Source: CAVOHU01 sp963843385 (GTDB lineage: Bacteria > Acidobacteriota > Vicinamibacteria > Vicinamibacterales > JAKQTR01). Taken from it: a stretch of 64,000 nucleotides of DNA. Under the pieces are notes generated by a model that was not told the DNA's origin, ran no database searches, and saw only the letters and a program-made list of their open reading frames with translations. The stretch is from assembly GCA_963843385.1 (NCBI GenBank), contig CAWJJY010000007.1:2046001-2110000 (forward strand), in the 5' to 3' direction. Position 1 is the first letter of the stretch; each line of letters opens with the position of its first letter. Both the position numbers and the translations under genes were made by a program. Positions 45,200 through 53,206 of this stretch are shown here, piece by piece.

Positions 45200-46585
45200 T
45201 CAGCGCTTCGCGCCGATCGCCACGACGTGCGACCGCGTACGGAAGTAAATGACCCCGCGCGAGATCGCGGGAGTCGCCATGCAGACCTCGCCCATGACGT
45301 TTCTCGACATCAGCTCGTACTTCGGGCCGGCCTTGACCACGTAGATGTCGCCGTCCTCACTCGCAATGAAGATCTTCCGGTCGCCGGCGACCGGGGACGC
45401 GCTGAAACCGGTGCCGCCCGGGCCGAGACGCTCCTGGTACAGCCGGCTGCCCGTTCGGGCGTCGTAGGAACTCAGGACGCCGTTGATCTTCACGTTGTAC
45501 ATCAGGTCGCCGTACACGAGCGGCGTGCTCATGTACGAGCCGTCTCGGGGGTAGCTCCAGGCGACGAACTGATTGGACGACTCGCCGGTGGCGAGCGAGA
45601 CGTCGCCGGTGGCGGCCAGCCGGATCGCGTAGATCGGGGCCATCGGGCCGTGAGCGTTCGTGATGAACACCATCCCGCCGGCGACCACGGGGGTGGGCGC
45701 GGGGATGTCGCCTCCCCCCTTGAGCCGCCAGACTTCCTTGCCCGTCGCCACATCGTAGGCCCCGATGTGTTTGTAGCCGTTGACGATCATCTGCCGCGTC
45801 TGCCCGACCCCGACGACGGTGGGCGTTCCCCAGGTCGGCACCTCGTCCCGAGAGGTTCGCCAGATCTCGCGGCCATCGCTGGCGCTGAAGGCCGCGATGA
45901 ACGAGCCGTTGAGGACGTCACACTGCACGAGCACCAGATCCCTGTCGAGCACCGGAGAACTGGCGAACTCCCACTGCGCTGCGGGCGCGACGTAGTAGGA
46001 GGAATCGAGCACGCCGAGATCCTTCTTCCACAGTTGCCTGCCGTTGAGATCGAAACAGTAGAGGCCCTCGGATCCGAACATCGCGATGAGCCGCTCACCG
46101 TCGGTGGCCAGCGTGGCGTTGGCGTGAGTGGATTTCGGATGGCGCTTGATCTTCGGGACGCCGGAGAACACGGTCTTCTCCCAGAGCACCTTCCCGGACC
46201 GCGCCTCGAGGCAGTAGATCACCCAGCGATGCGAGGAGGCATCCTGCACCGAGTCGATGTCGCCATAGAGCCCCACCTTCAGCTGGGGATCCTGGACGCC
46301 GCTGATCGCGCTCGACACGAAGATCCGGTCGCCCCACACGATAGGGCTCGAGTGCCCGAGACCCGGGATCGGGGTCTTCCACCTCACGTTGCGGGAGGAT
46401 GGAACATCCCACTCCGACGGCAGCGGATAGCCGTCGGCGACGCCCGAGGCGTTGGGTCCGCGGAACGACGGCCAGTTCGCGGCGGCGGGTGCCTGTTGAC
46501 CGGCCAGCGGGACAGCCACCGCCGCCAGCAGCACGACGAGCAGCACGACCGGAGACACGCCGACAGATGCGCGATGCTTGTTCAC
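45200..46585 (-). CDS. Secreted PQQ/BamB-like beta-propeller A (first gene of the run)
   Basis: 461 residues from a GTG start at 46585, with AGGAG 9 nt upstream. Signal peptide about 1-30 (VVLLVVLLAAVAVPLAGQQ), then WPSFRGPNASGV. PQQ-type blades include EARSGKVLWEK, DVATGKEVWR and DARTGSRLYQE, and the closing strand is VIYFRTRSHVVAIG. It is the 5'-most gene of the minus-strand run. The structured repeat at 46601-46768 begins 15 bp upstream of its start codon, so any promoter lies inside or beyond that element. It is divergent from guaA. Confidence 0.8.
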   Translation of the reverse strand: MNKHRASVGVSPVVLLVVLLAAVAVPLAGQQAPAAANWPSFRGPNASGVADGYPLPSEWDVPSSRNVRWKTPIPGLGHSSPIVWGDRIFVSSAISGVQDPQLKVGLYGDIDSVQDASSHRWVIYCLEARSGKVLWEKTVFSGVPKIKRHPKSTHANATLATDGERLIAMFGSEGLYCFDLNGRQLWKKDLGVLDSSYYVAPAAQWEFASSPVLDRDLVLVQCDVLNGSFIAAFSASDGREIWRTSRDEVPTWGTPTVVGVGQTRQMIVNGYKHIGAYDVATGKEVWRLKGGGDIPAPTPVVAGGMVFITNAHGPMAPIYAIRLAATGDVSLATGESSNQFVAWSYPRDGSYMSTPLVYGDLMYNVKINGVLSSYDARTGSRLYQERLGPGGTGFSASPVAGDRKIFIASEDGDIYVVKAGPKYELMSRNVMGEVCMATPAISRGVIYFRTRSHVVAIGAKR

Positions 46586-46600
46586 GGTTCGGTGCTCCTG

Positions 46601-46768
46601 CTAGTGTCCCGAGTCAGACGTTCGCCGACATATTCCGGGCGGGGCATCCCGCCTCGCTCAGGTTGCTTCTCCCTCGCATATTCCCGATATTCTCGGTCGT
46701 CGCGCCTTGCGATCCCAGGCGCCGCGCTCCGGACTATTTGTCACCGAACGTCTGACTCGGGACACTAG
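46601..46768 (+). repeat. Structured repeat element, copy 2 (168 bp)
   Basis: Bounded by a perfect 24-bp inverted repeat (46601-46624 with 46745-46768). The core, about 46644-46725, matches copy 1 at 13779-13938 (identical ATATTCCCGATATTCTCG and CGCGCCTTGCGATCC, about 80% overall by eye) in the same orientation. The bounding arms are unrelated in sequence to those of copy 1 although each pair is perfect. No ORF. Confidence 0.8.
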
Positions 46769-46903
46769 CGGGACGAGGGGGTTCACCGGCTGCGCCGCGC
46801 CTCGGACGCCGTGCGCCGATGGCTCGCGACACCTGGCGTCGGGATTGGCGCATTATACCGTTGACCCTTCGCAGCCGCCCAATGCGAGGAGGAGCGCCGC
46901 GTG

Positions 46904-46909
46904 TACAAT
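46904..46909 (+). promoter_or_regulatory. -10-like TACAAT, possible leaderless promoter of guaA
   Basis: TACAAT ends 8 nt before the guaA ATG (46918), so transcription would begin at or within a few bases of the start codon. No Shine-Dalgarno lies in between. No clear -35 was found at the usual spacing. Confidence 0.45.
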
Positions 46910-46917
46910 CACCGTTC

Positions 46918-48738
46918 ATGACTCACGACGCCATTGCTGTTGTCGACTTCGGCGGGCAGTACGCCCACCTGATTGCCACCAAAGTACGGCGCCTCCGCGT
47001 GCTGGCCGAGATCCGGCAGCCGGAGGACCCCATCGACGCGTTTCGCCGTTACAAGGGGATCATTCTGTCGGGCAGTCCGAGTCTCTCGGCCTTCGGCGAG
47101 GATTCGACATACAACAAAGCCATCTACGATCTCGATACCCCGATCCTCGGGTTCTGCTTCGGACACCAGGAGATCGCCAAGCACTACGGCGGCACCGTCG
47201 TGCACGGCGGACGCGAGTGGGGCCCGGCCGACCTGCACATCCTGGTCGAGCACCCGTTGTTCACGGGCCTCGGCCGCACCGAGCGCGTGTGGATGAGCCA
47301 CTTCGACTCGGTGACCAGCGTCGGGCCCGGCTTCGACGAGGTCGGCTACTCCGAGATGGGCACCGTCGGCACGTCCCATCGGTACGCCGCCATCGGGTCG
47401 TCGCGGCTGCGGAGATACGGGTTCCAGTTCCATCCGGAAGTCGATGACACGGTGCACGGCACCGAGATGATCGCCAATTTCGTCTTCGGCGTGTGCGGCT
47501 GCCGGCCCTCCTGGACGATGGACCGGTACGTCGAGGAACGCGTGGAGCAGGTGCGCCGCCAGGTCGGCGATCAATCGGTCTTCCTGCTCGCCTCGGGCGG
47601 CGTGGACTCGACGGTTGCCGCACGCCTGCTCGCGATGGCCATCGGCCCCGAGCGGCTGCACCTGCTGCACGTCGACAACGGCCTCATGCGCAAGAACGAG
47701 AGCCGCGATGTCCTCGAGACGTTCCGGGGCTTCGGTCTGGGAGAGAACGTCCATTTCGTGGATGCGTCGCGTGATTTCCTGGGGGCCCTGGCAGGCGAGG
47801 TCGAGCCCGAACGCAAGCGGCGTATCATCGGCGACACGTTCATTCGCGTGTTCGAGCGCGAGGCCAAAGCGCTCGGCATCGAGGGGCACCTGCTCGGCCA
47901 GGGCACCATCTACCCGGACACGATCGAAACCGGCGGCACGAAGCGGGCCGACACCATCAAGACCCACCACAACCGCGTGCCGGTCATCGAGCGCATGATC
48001 GAGGCGGGGCGCGTGGTGGAGCCGCTCGCCGACTTGTACAAGGTCGAAGTACGAGAACTCGGCGAGATGCTGGGCATCGCGCGCGAGCTCGTGTGGCGCC
48101 ATCCGTTCCCGGGCCCCGGGCTCGGCGTGCGCCTGCTCTGCTCTACCGGCGTCGAGGCACGCGACGGGTTCGACCAGCTCGAGCCGGGCGTCGAAGAGGT
48201 GAGCCGCCAGTACGGGCTTCGAGCGATGGCGCTCCCGCTCAAGTCAGTCGGCGTGAAGGCGGACCTGCGGTCCTATGAACATCCTGTGCTGATCAGCGGC
48301 GCGGCGCACTGGGATCGGCTGGTCGAGATGGCGGCGGCCGTGTTCAAGCACGTTCCGGGAATCAATCGATGCATGTGGAATCTCGGAGGTGACGCGCCGC
48401 GTGAGGTCCGGCCGCTCGCCGCGTCGGTGACCGGTGCGCGCCTGGACCTGCTGCGGGACGCCGACCACCTGGTGATGGAGGGACTGCGGCGCCACGGGAT
48501 CTACGACAGCATCTGGCAGTGCCCCACCGTGCTGGTGCCGCTGGAGGTTGACGGGGCCGGGCGCGAGTTCGTGATCGTGCGCCCCATCCACTCGGAGCGC
48601 GCGATGACGGCGACGCCCGCGCAGTTGCCGGATGCGCTGCTCGACGACCTTCGCGCGCAGATCCTGGCATTGCCCGGCGTCAGTGGTCTCGCGCTGGACA
48701 TCACCACCAAGCCACCGGGCACCATCGAGTGGGAATAG
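46918..48738 (+). CDS. guaA: GMP synthase (glutamine-hydrolysing)
   Basis: A 606-residue two-domain enzyme. It converts XMP to GMP using ATP and glutamine ammonia, the last step of guanine nucleotide synthesis. The N-terminal class-I glutaminase has DFGGQYAHLIATKVR, ILSGSPSLS, a nucleophile Cys in LGFCFGHQ and the His-Glu pair in GFQFHPEV. The ATP-pyrophosphatase domain has the P-loop LLASGGVDSTV. The C-terminal dimerisation domain includes GTIYPDTIETGG, RHPFPGPGLGVR and ends KPPGTIEWE. Family length is usually about 520; here the region between the P-loop and C-terminus is somewhat longer. The frame opens upstream at 46819, but ATG 46918 matches the family start. It stands alone, without guaB. 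Confidence 0.95.
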   Translation: MTHDAIAVVDFGGQYAHLIATKVRRLRVLAEIRQPEDPIDAFRRYKGIILSGSPSLSAFGEDSTYNKAIYDLDTPILGFCFGHQEIAKHYGGTVVHGGREWGPADLHILVEHPLFTGLGRTERVWMSHFDSVTSVGPGFDEVGYSEMGTVGTSHRYAAIGSSRLRRYGFQFHPEVDDTVHGTEMIANFVFGVCGCRPSWTMDRYVEERVEQVRRQVGDQSVFLLASGGVDSTVAARLLAMAIGPERLHLLHVDNGLMRKNESRDVLETFRGFGLGENVHFVDASRDFLGALAGEVEPERKRRIIGDTFIRVFEREAKALGIEGHLLGQGTIYPDTIETGGTKRADTIKTHHNRVPVIERMIEAGRVVEPLADLYKVEVRELGEMLGIARELVWRHPFPGPGLGVRLLCSTGVEARDGFDQLEPGVEEVSRQYGLRAMALPLKSVGVKADLRSYEHPVLISGAAHWDRLVEMAAAVFKHVPGINRCMWNLGGDAPREVRPLAASVTGARLDLLRDADHLVMEGLRRHGIYDSIWQCPTVLVPLEVDGAGREFVIVRPIHSERAMTATPAQLPDALLDDLRAQILALPGVSGLALDITTKPPGTIEWE

Positions 48739-48745
48739 AACTTGG

Positions 48746-48825
48746 GGGCTGGGGACTTGGGGCTCGTCAGACTTGGGGGCCAGGCGCGAGGGGCTCCTCA
48801 GACTCGGGGCGTGGGCCTACGCGCA
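48746..48825 (+). repeat. G-rich repeat tract left of the four-helix gene
   Basis: It contains direct repeats GGGGCTCGTCAGACTTGGGG and GGGGCTCCTCAGACTCGGGG. About 35 bp (48756-48792) match, in inverted orientation and at roughly 80% identity, the tract at 49335-49369 on the other side of the gene at 48938-49306. Confidence 0.65.
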
Positions 48826-48937
48826 TGTTCGACCCCAAGGGTTGACCCTCGCCAGCGCTGCAGCAGTTCGCAGGCACGGCACTTGCATCTCTGATTGGCG
48901 GGCGGTACCCGCAAAATCCCGTGTCGGAGCGACTCGG

Positions 48938-49306
48938 ATGGCACGAATTCAATCGTGCAAGGACTTGGATGCCTGGCGAAAGGCTATGGCGCTCGTCGAA
49001 GACTGCTACGCGCTGACGCGGGAATTTCCCGCGAGCGAAAAGTACGGGATGACGATGCAGCTGAAACGAGCAGCGGTTTCGATTCCCTCAAACCTCGCGG
49101 AAGGACACAATCGCCGATCGAAGCAGGCGTTTGCCAACCACGTCAGCATCGCGCTGGGTTCACAGGCAGAAATCGAGACTCAACTCGAGCTCGCCGTTCG
49201 GCTCGGATTCGTCAAACCTGGTCAAGTCGAGCCCGTTCAGGTTCTGGCGGCTGAAGTCGGCCGTATTCTTCACGGGCTGATTCGCGCGCTGGAAGGTGTC
49301 GAATAG
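48938..49306 (+). CDS. Four-helix-bundle protein of the S23/IVP family
   Basis: A 122-residue protein with the family opening KDLDAWRKAMALVEDCYALT and the conserved PSNLAEGHNRRSKQAF, followed by helices with LGSQAEIETQLELAVRLGF. Homologues are encoded in 23S rRNA intervening sequences of Leptospira and Coxiella; related proteins (Avd) act beside reverse transcriptases in diversity-generating retroelements. Here there is no rRNA and no reverse transcriptase, so it is a free-standing member. GGAG precedes ATG 48938. The gene sits between G-rich and C-rich tracts that are inverted copies of one another, suggesting that it moves as a small element. The biochemical function is unknown. Confidence 0.85.
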   Translation: MARIQSCKDLDAWRKAMALVEDCYALTREFPASEKYGMTMQLKRAAVSIPSNLAEGHNRRSKQAFANHVSIALGSQAEIETQLELAVRLGFVKPGQVEPVQVLAAEVGRILHGLIRALEGVE

Positions 49307-49334
49307 TCACAGGTGCACCGCTGACGACCTGCCG

Positions 49335-49418
49335 CCGAGCGCCCAGCCCCTAGACTGACTAGCCCCAAGCGCCTGGACTCACTGGCCCCTAGCGCCTAGC
49401 ACCTAGCCCCTAGTCACA
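49335..49418 (-). repeat. C-rich repeat tract right of the four-helix gene
   Basis: An inverted counterpart of 48756-48792 (49335-49369), followed by short direct repeats of GCGCCTAGCACCTAGCCCCTAG type up to 49418, next to the stop of the glycyl radical enzyme gene. Confidence 0.65.
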
Positions 49419-51774
49419 GCCCCTGATGCTCCGTCCTCGCAATGATCTCGTCCTGCAGGGCCCTGGTGAGATCGCAGAAGTAGTCGCTGTATCCCGCCAC
49501 GCGCACGATGAGATCGCGGTGCTTCCCGGGCTCGCGCTGGGCCGCGCGCAGCGTGTCGGAGGTCACCACGTTGAATTGAATGTGATGGCCGCCCATGCGG
49601 AAGTAGGTCCGCACCAGCTGCGCCAGCTTCTCGAGGCCGGCTTCGCCGGCGACGACCTGCGGCGCGAACTTCTGGTTGAGCAGCGTGCCGCCGGTTCGCG
49701 CGTGATTGAAATGCGCCGCCGATCGCAGCACGGCGGTGGGGCCCCGGCGGTCGGCGCCCTGCACGGGCGAGATGCCGTCCGACACCGGCTCCCACGCCTT
49801 GCGCCCATCGGGCGTGGCCCCGCACACCGACCCGAAATACACGTGGCACGTGGTCGAGAGGTAGTTGACGTGATACCGACCCCCGCGCGTGTTGGGGCGG
49901 CCGTCGAGCGTCTCGTGCAGCAGATCCACGAGCGACGCCAGGATGCGATCCGCGTACGGATCGTCGTTCCCGTACCGCGGCGTCATGTTCCACAACGCCT
50001 GGCGTAACGGCTCCTGGCCGTCGAAGTCGGCCCCGACTGCATCGAGCACCTGCTTCATCGTCACGTCGCGCCGATCGAAGACGTGGAACTTGATCGCCGA
50101 CAGGCTGTCGGCCACGGTTCCGGGGCCCACCGGCATGATGTAGCTCGAGTTGTAGCGCGGGCCGCCGTCGTTGTAGTCGCGGCCGTTGCCGACGCAGTCA
50201 TCGATGAGCGTCGAGAGGAACGGCGCCGGCATCTCGGTGGCGAAGAGGCGCTCGATGACGTTGTTGGCTCGCACCTTGACGTCGATGAGGTGGCGCAGCT
50301 GCTTGCCAAACGCCATGAACGCCTCGTCGTAGCCGCTCCACTCCGACGGATCTCCGGTGTCGATGCCGACCAGCTTGCCGGTCCGCGCGTCGAACCCGCG
50401 CGAGAGCGTCAGCTCGAGGACCTTCGGCAGGTTGAAATAGCCGGTGAGGATGTAGGCTTCCTTGCCGAACGCTCCAACCTCGACGCACCCGCTCGTGCCC
50501 CCGCACCGCGCATCCTCGAGCGACTTGCCGTGGCGCAGCAGCTCTTCCACGACGCTGTCGGCATTGAAGAGGGAGGGCTGGCCCCAGCCCTTGCGAATGA
50601 TCTCGCAGGCGCGTTTCAGGAAGCGATCCGGGTTCCTCGCGCTGAGCTGGATGTTGGACGATGGCTGCAGGAGCCGCATCTCGTCGATGACATCCAGGAC
50701 GAGGTAGGTCAGGTCGTTGACCCCATCGTCGCCATCACGGGTGAGACCGCCGGAGTTGATGTTGCAGAAATCCGTGTACGTGCCGCTCTCCGCCGCGGTG
50801 ACGCCGACCTTCGGCGGCGCCGGCTGGTTGTTGAACTTCACCCAGAAGCAGCCGAGGAGCTCGCGCGCCTGGTCGTCGGTCAGCGTCCGGGCGTCGATCT
50901 CGCGGCGGTAGAACGGAAAGAGGTGCTGATCAAGACGGCCCGGACAGAAGGAATCCCAGGTGTTGAGTTCGGTGATGACGCCGAGATGCACGAACCAGTA
51001 GGCCTGGAGCGCTTCCCAGAAGTCGCGCGGGGCGTGCGCAGGCACCCGGCGGCAGTTGGACGCCACGCGCAGGAGATCCGCCCGGCGTCCGGCGTCAGGT
51101 TCCAGCGCGGCCAGACGTTCGGCTTCCGCCGCGTGCCGCTCGGCGAACCGGACGATCGCCGCCGCGCAGGTGCGCATCGCCCGCAACTCCTCGCGCCTGT
51201 CGTACGCGCGGGAATCGTTGAGCAGATCCAGACCGGCAATCCGGGCGTCTATCCGGGCGATGACCTCGTGGAACCCCTCCCGGTAGATCTTGTCGTCGAG
51301 CACGGTATGGCCGGGCGCACGCTGCTCCATGAACTCCGTGAAGACGCCGGCCTCGTACGCGGCCTTCCACTGATCGGTCATCTGTCCGAAGATCTGATCC
51401 CTGACCGACTTCCCGCGCCAGAACGGGATGATCTCCTGCTCGTAGACACTCCGCACGCCCGCGTCGACGGCGAATCTGATCTTTTCGCGCCCATCGATGA
51501 TGTCGAGGTCCGTCATCGTGTGGCAGCAGAGCTCGGGGTAGGTGGGCGTCGCCTTCGGCGACGGCCCGCGCTCACCGACGATGAGCTCGTCCGGGCTGAT
51601 GCAGATGGTCTGGTGCTCCAGGAGGTACTCGAAGGACTTCGCCCGCCGCATGGGAGTCGAGAGCCCGACGGCGAGATCGCGGCAGAATCGTGTCATCAAC
51701 TCGGCGCGCTCGCTCGACAGCCATGGCTGTGCGTCGAGGCTCGCCGTTCGCAGCCGGGCCACGCGATCCGTCAT
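49414..51774 (-). CDS. hypD: Glycyl radical enzyme, trans-4-hydroxyproline dehydratase-like
   Basis: A 786-residue PFL-like glycyl radical enzyme. The catalytic Cys lies in GGTSGCVEVGAFGKEAY with the nearby Glu expected of dehydratases, and the radical glycine is in RVAGYSDYF (about residue 761). The GCVE-x-GAFGKEAY pattern and length best fit HypD, which removes water from trans-4-hydroxy-L-proline to give pyrroline-5-carboxylate; other dehydratases or decarboxylases of the family remain possible. It needs the radical-SAM activase encoded just upstream; the two genes overlap by 4 bp. No proC is adjacent. Such enzymes are oxygen-sensitive, so the organism should meet anoxic conditions. Confidence 0.75.
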   Translation of the reverse strand: MTDRVARLRTASLDAQPWLSSERAELMTRFCRDLAVGLSTPMRRAKSFEYLLEHQTICISPDELIVGERGPSPKATPTYPELCCHTMTDLDIIDGREKIRFAVDAGVRSVYEQEIIPFWRGKSVRDQIFGQMTDQWKAAYEAGVFTEFMEQRAPGHTVLDDKIYREGFHEVIARIDARIAGLDLLNDSRAYDRREELRAMRTCAAAIVRFAERHAAEAERLAALEPDAGRRADLLRVASNCRRVPAHAPRDFWEALQAYWFVHLGVITELNTWDSFCPGRLDQHLFPFYRREIDARTLTDDQARELLGCFWVKFNNQPAPPKVGVTAAESGTYTDFCNINSGGLTRDGDDGVNDLTYLVLDVIDEMRLLQPSSNIQLSARNPDRFLKRACEIIRKGWGQPSLFNADSVVEELLRHGKSLEDARCGGTSGCVEVGAFGKEAYILTGYFNLPKVLELTLSRGFDARTGKLVGIDTGDPSEWSGYDEAFMAFGKQLRHLIDVKVRANNVIERLFATEMPAPFLSTLIDDCVGNGRDYNDGGPRYNSSYIMPVGPGTVADSLSAIKFHVFDRRDVTMKQVLDAVGADFDGQEPLRQALWNMTPRYGNDDPYADRILASLVDLLHETLDGRPNTRGGRYHVNYLSTTCHVYFGSVCGATPDGRKAWEPVSDGISPVQGADRRGPTAVLRSAAHFNHARTGGTLLNQKFAPQVVAGEAGLEKLAQLVRTYFRMGGHHIQFNVVTSDTLRAAQREPGKHRDLIVRVAGYSDYFCDLTRALQDEIIARTEHQGL

Positions 51775-52673
51775 GGTCTTCCTCCTGCCACGGCATCGAG
51801 GCCGAATCCGGAGAGGATTCGGACGGCCTCGTCGATTTCGTGCGAGGGCACCTGGGTGTCGGCCAGCCGGTACTCCCGCCCGAGCGCCTGGTACTTGGCC
51901 GTTCCCGCCCGATGGTACGGCAAGACATCCACGCGGGACAACCCGAGCCCGGAGAGAAACCGGCCGAGACGTGCGACACCGTCCGGATCATCATTGACGC
52001 CCGGGACGAGCGGCAGGCGGACGACCACGCGGGCGTGCGCCTCGACCAGGGTCCGCAGGTTGTCGAGAATCCGGACGTTCGACATCCCCGTGAAGGTGCG
52101 ATGGCGCTCATCGTCCAGGAGCTTGATGTCGAAGAGGAACAGGTCGACCAGCGAAAGCGTCCGCACGAGCGAGTCGGGGTCGGCCATTCCGCAGGTATCC
52201 ACCGCCGTGTGGATACGCTTCCGCCGGCACCCCTCCAGCAGTTGGGCGAGGAACTCCGGCTGCAGGTAGGGCTCGCCGCCCGAGAAGGTCACGCCGCCGC
52301 CCGACTGGTCATAGAACAACGTGTCGCGATCGACGATGCGGACGACCTCCTCGGCCGACATCACCTGGCCCGTGCGGACCCGCGCACCTGAAGCGCAGAC
52401 ATCGGCGCAGTTCCCACACCAGCGGCACAACTCCTGATCGACCTCCGGCATGCTGTCGACGATCGATACGGCGCCTGCCTCACACCGATCGATGCACTTG
52501 AGGCAGCGCACGCAGCGGTCGGGGCGGTACATGAGCTCCGGAAGCGCCGACTGGCTCTCGGGGCTGTGGCACCACCAGCACCGCAAGGGGCAGCCTTTGA
52601 GAAAGACCGTGGTCCGGATGCCCGGGCCATCGTGCACGGCGTAGCGCTCTATGCGGAAGACGTGTCCTGTCAC
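51771..52673 (-). CDS. Glycyl-radical enzyme activating protein (radical SAM)
   Basis: A 300-residue radical-SAM activase. It has the CxxxCxxC motif in FLKGCPLRCWWCHSPES, an inserted 2x[4Fe-4S] ferredoxin domain (CVRCLKCIDRC and CRWCGNCADVC), GGVTFSGGEPYLQPEF, and the C-terminal LPYHRAGTAKYQALG typical of this group. It would generate the glycyl radical on the dehydratase encoded next. GTG 52673 is chosen as the start because the domain begins right there (VTGHVFRIERYAVHDGPG); the open frame continues upstream into unrelated arginine-rich sequence. No strong ribosome site is seen. Confidence 0.9.
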   Translation of the reverse strand: MTGHVFRIERYAVHDGPGIRTTVFLKGCPLRCWWCHSPESQSALPELMYRPDRCVRCLKCIDRCEAGAVSIVDSMPEVDQELCRWCGNCADVCASGARVRTGQVMSAEEVVRIVDRDTLFYDQSGGGVTFSGGEPYLQPEFLAQLLEGCRRKRIHTAVDTCGMADPDSLVRTLSLVDLFLFDIKLLDDERHRTFTGMSNVRILDNLRTLVEAHARVVVRLPLVPGVNDDPDGVARLGRFLSGLGLSRVDVLPYHRAGTAKYQALGREYRLADTQVPSHEIDEAVRILSGFGLDAVAGGRP

Positions 52674-52810
52674 TGAATGACGAGCGTAGCAGATGAGAAC
52701 ACGGATGCGAAAGGCCGGCGGCCGGCGGTTCGCGGCTGACGGCGCAGCGCAATTGAACTGGCGCTTGCCTCTGGTCCCGCCCAAGCCCCTGCTCGACCGG
52801 CACGCGTCGG

Positions 52811-53173
52811 CTACTCGTCCCGGTGCGCGGCAGCGGGCGAGAAGGCAGGCAGACAGACCGCGATGTACTCGGCGCCCTCCGCACCCGGCGTGCTGTACTG
52901 CACCCACTCGCCCTGCTCGACGATGACCGCCTCGCCTGCACGGACCTCCAGGGTCCCGTTCCGCGTCGCGACCTTGAGGAGGCCGCGCAGGACGACGGTG
53001 TATTCGTCGAACTCCGGGGTCTGGCCCGGCTCGATCCAGCCGGCCGGGCTCTTCATGCGCGCGATGCTGACCCGGGTGTGGGCCGAGTTCACCCGTCCGA
53101 CGTACTCCTCGATTACCTTCGGCAGGTTGCCGGACGCCTGCACGGTGACGGGGCCTGGGATGTGTCTCGCCAT
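52811..53173 (-). CDS. Small cupin-domain protein
   Basis: A 120-residue single cupin barrel. The two cupin motifs are degenerate: the N-terminal stretch WIEPGQTPEFDEYTVVLRGLLKV has Glu/Asp in place of the usual His pair, and GEAVIVEQGEWVQYSTP forms motif 2. The metal site may therefore be altered or lost. It lies about 140 bp upstream of the activase gene on the same strand and may belong to the hydroxyproline dehydratase unit. Possible role: small-molecule sensing or isomerisation; unproven. No clear ribosome site. Confidence 0.7.
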   Translation of the reverse strand: MARHIPGPVTVQASGNLPKVIEEYVGRVNSAHTRVSIARMKSPAGWIEPGQTPEFDEYTVVLRGLLKVATRNGTLEVRAGEAVIVEQGEWVQYSTPGAEGAEYIAVCLPAFSPAAAHRDE

Positions 53174-53206
53174 GAGCTGAAGGTGCGGGGCGCAACCTCC
53201 CGCGGG

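Larger units (their letters stand above)
46586..46917. other. Divergent intergenic region between the propeller run and guaA
   Basis: 332 bp. About half is the repeat element 46601-46768. The rest contains the guaA -10-like box and an AGGAGGAG at 46887-46894 that lies 23 nt from the guaA ATG, too far to act as a ribosome site. No coding ORF. Confidence 0.5.

Noticed and set aside
31371..46585. Seven true PQQ-dependent alcohol dehydrogenases
   Set aside because: The repeats give the fold only. PQQ-ligand residues, the vicinal disulfide and a cytochrome partner are not seen.
48938..49306. Diversity-generating retroelement accessory gene (avd)
   Set aside because: No reverse transcriptase and no template/variable repeat pair nearby. 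The S23/IVP assignment is the simpler one.
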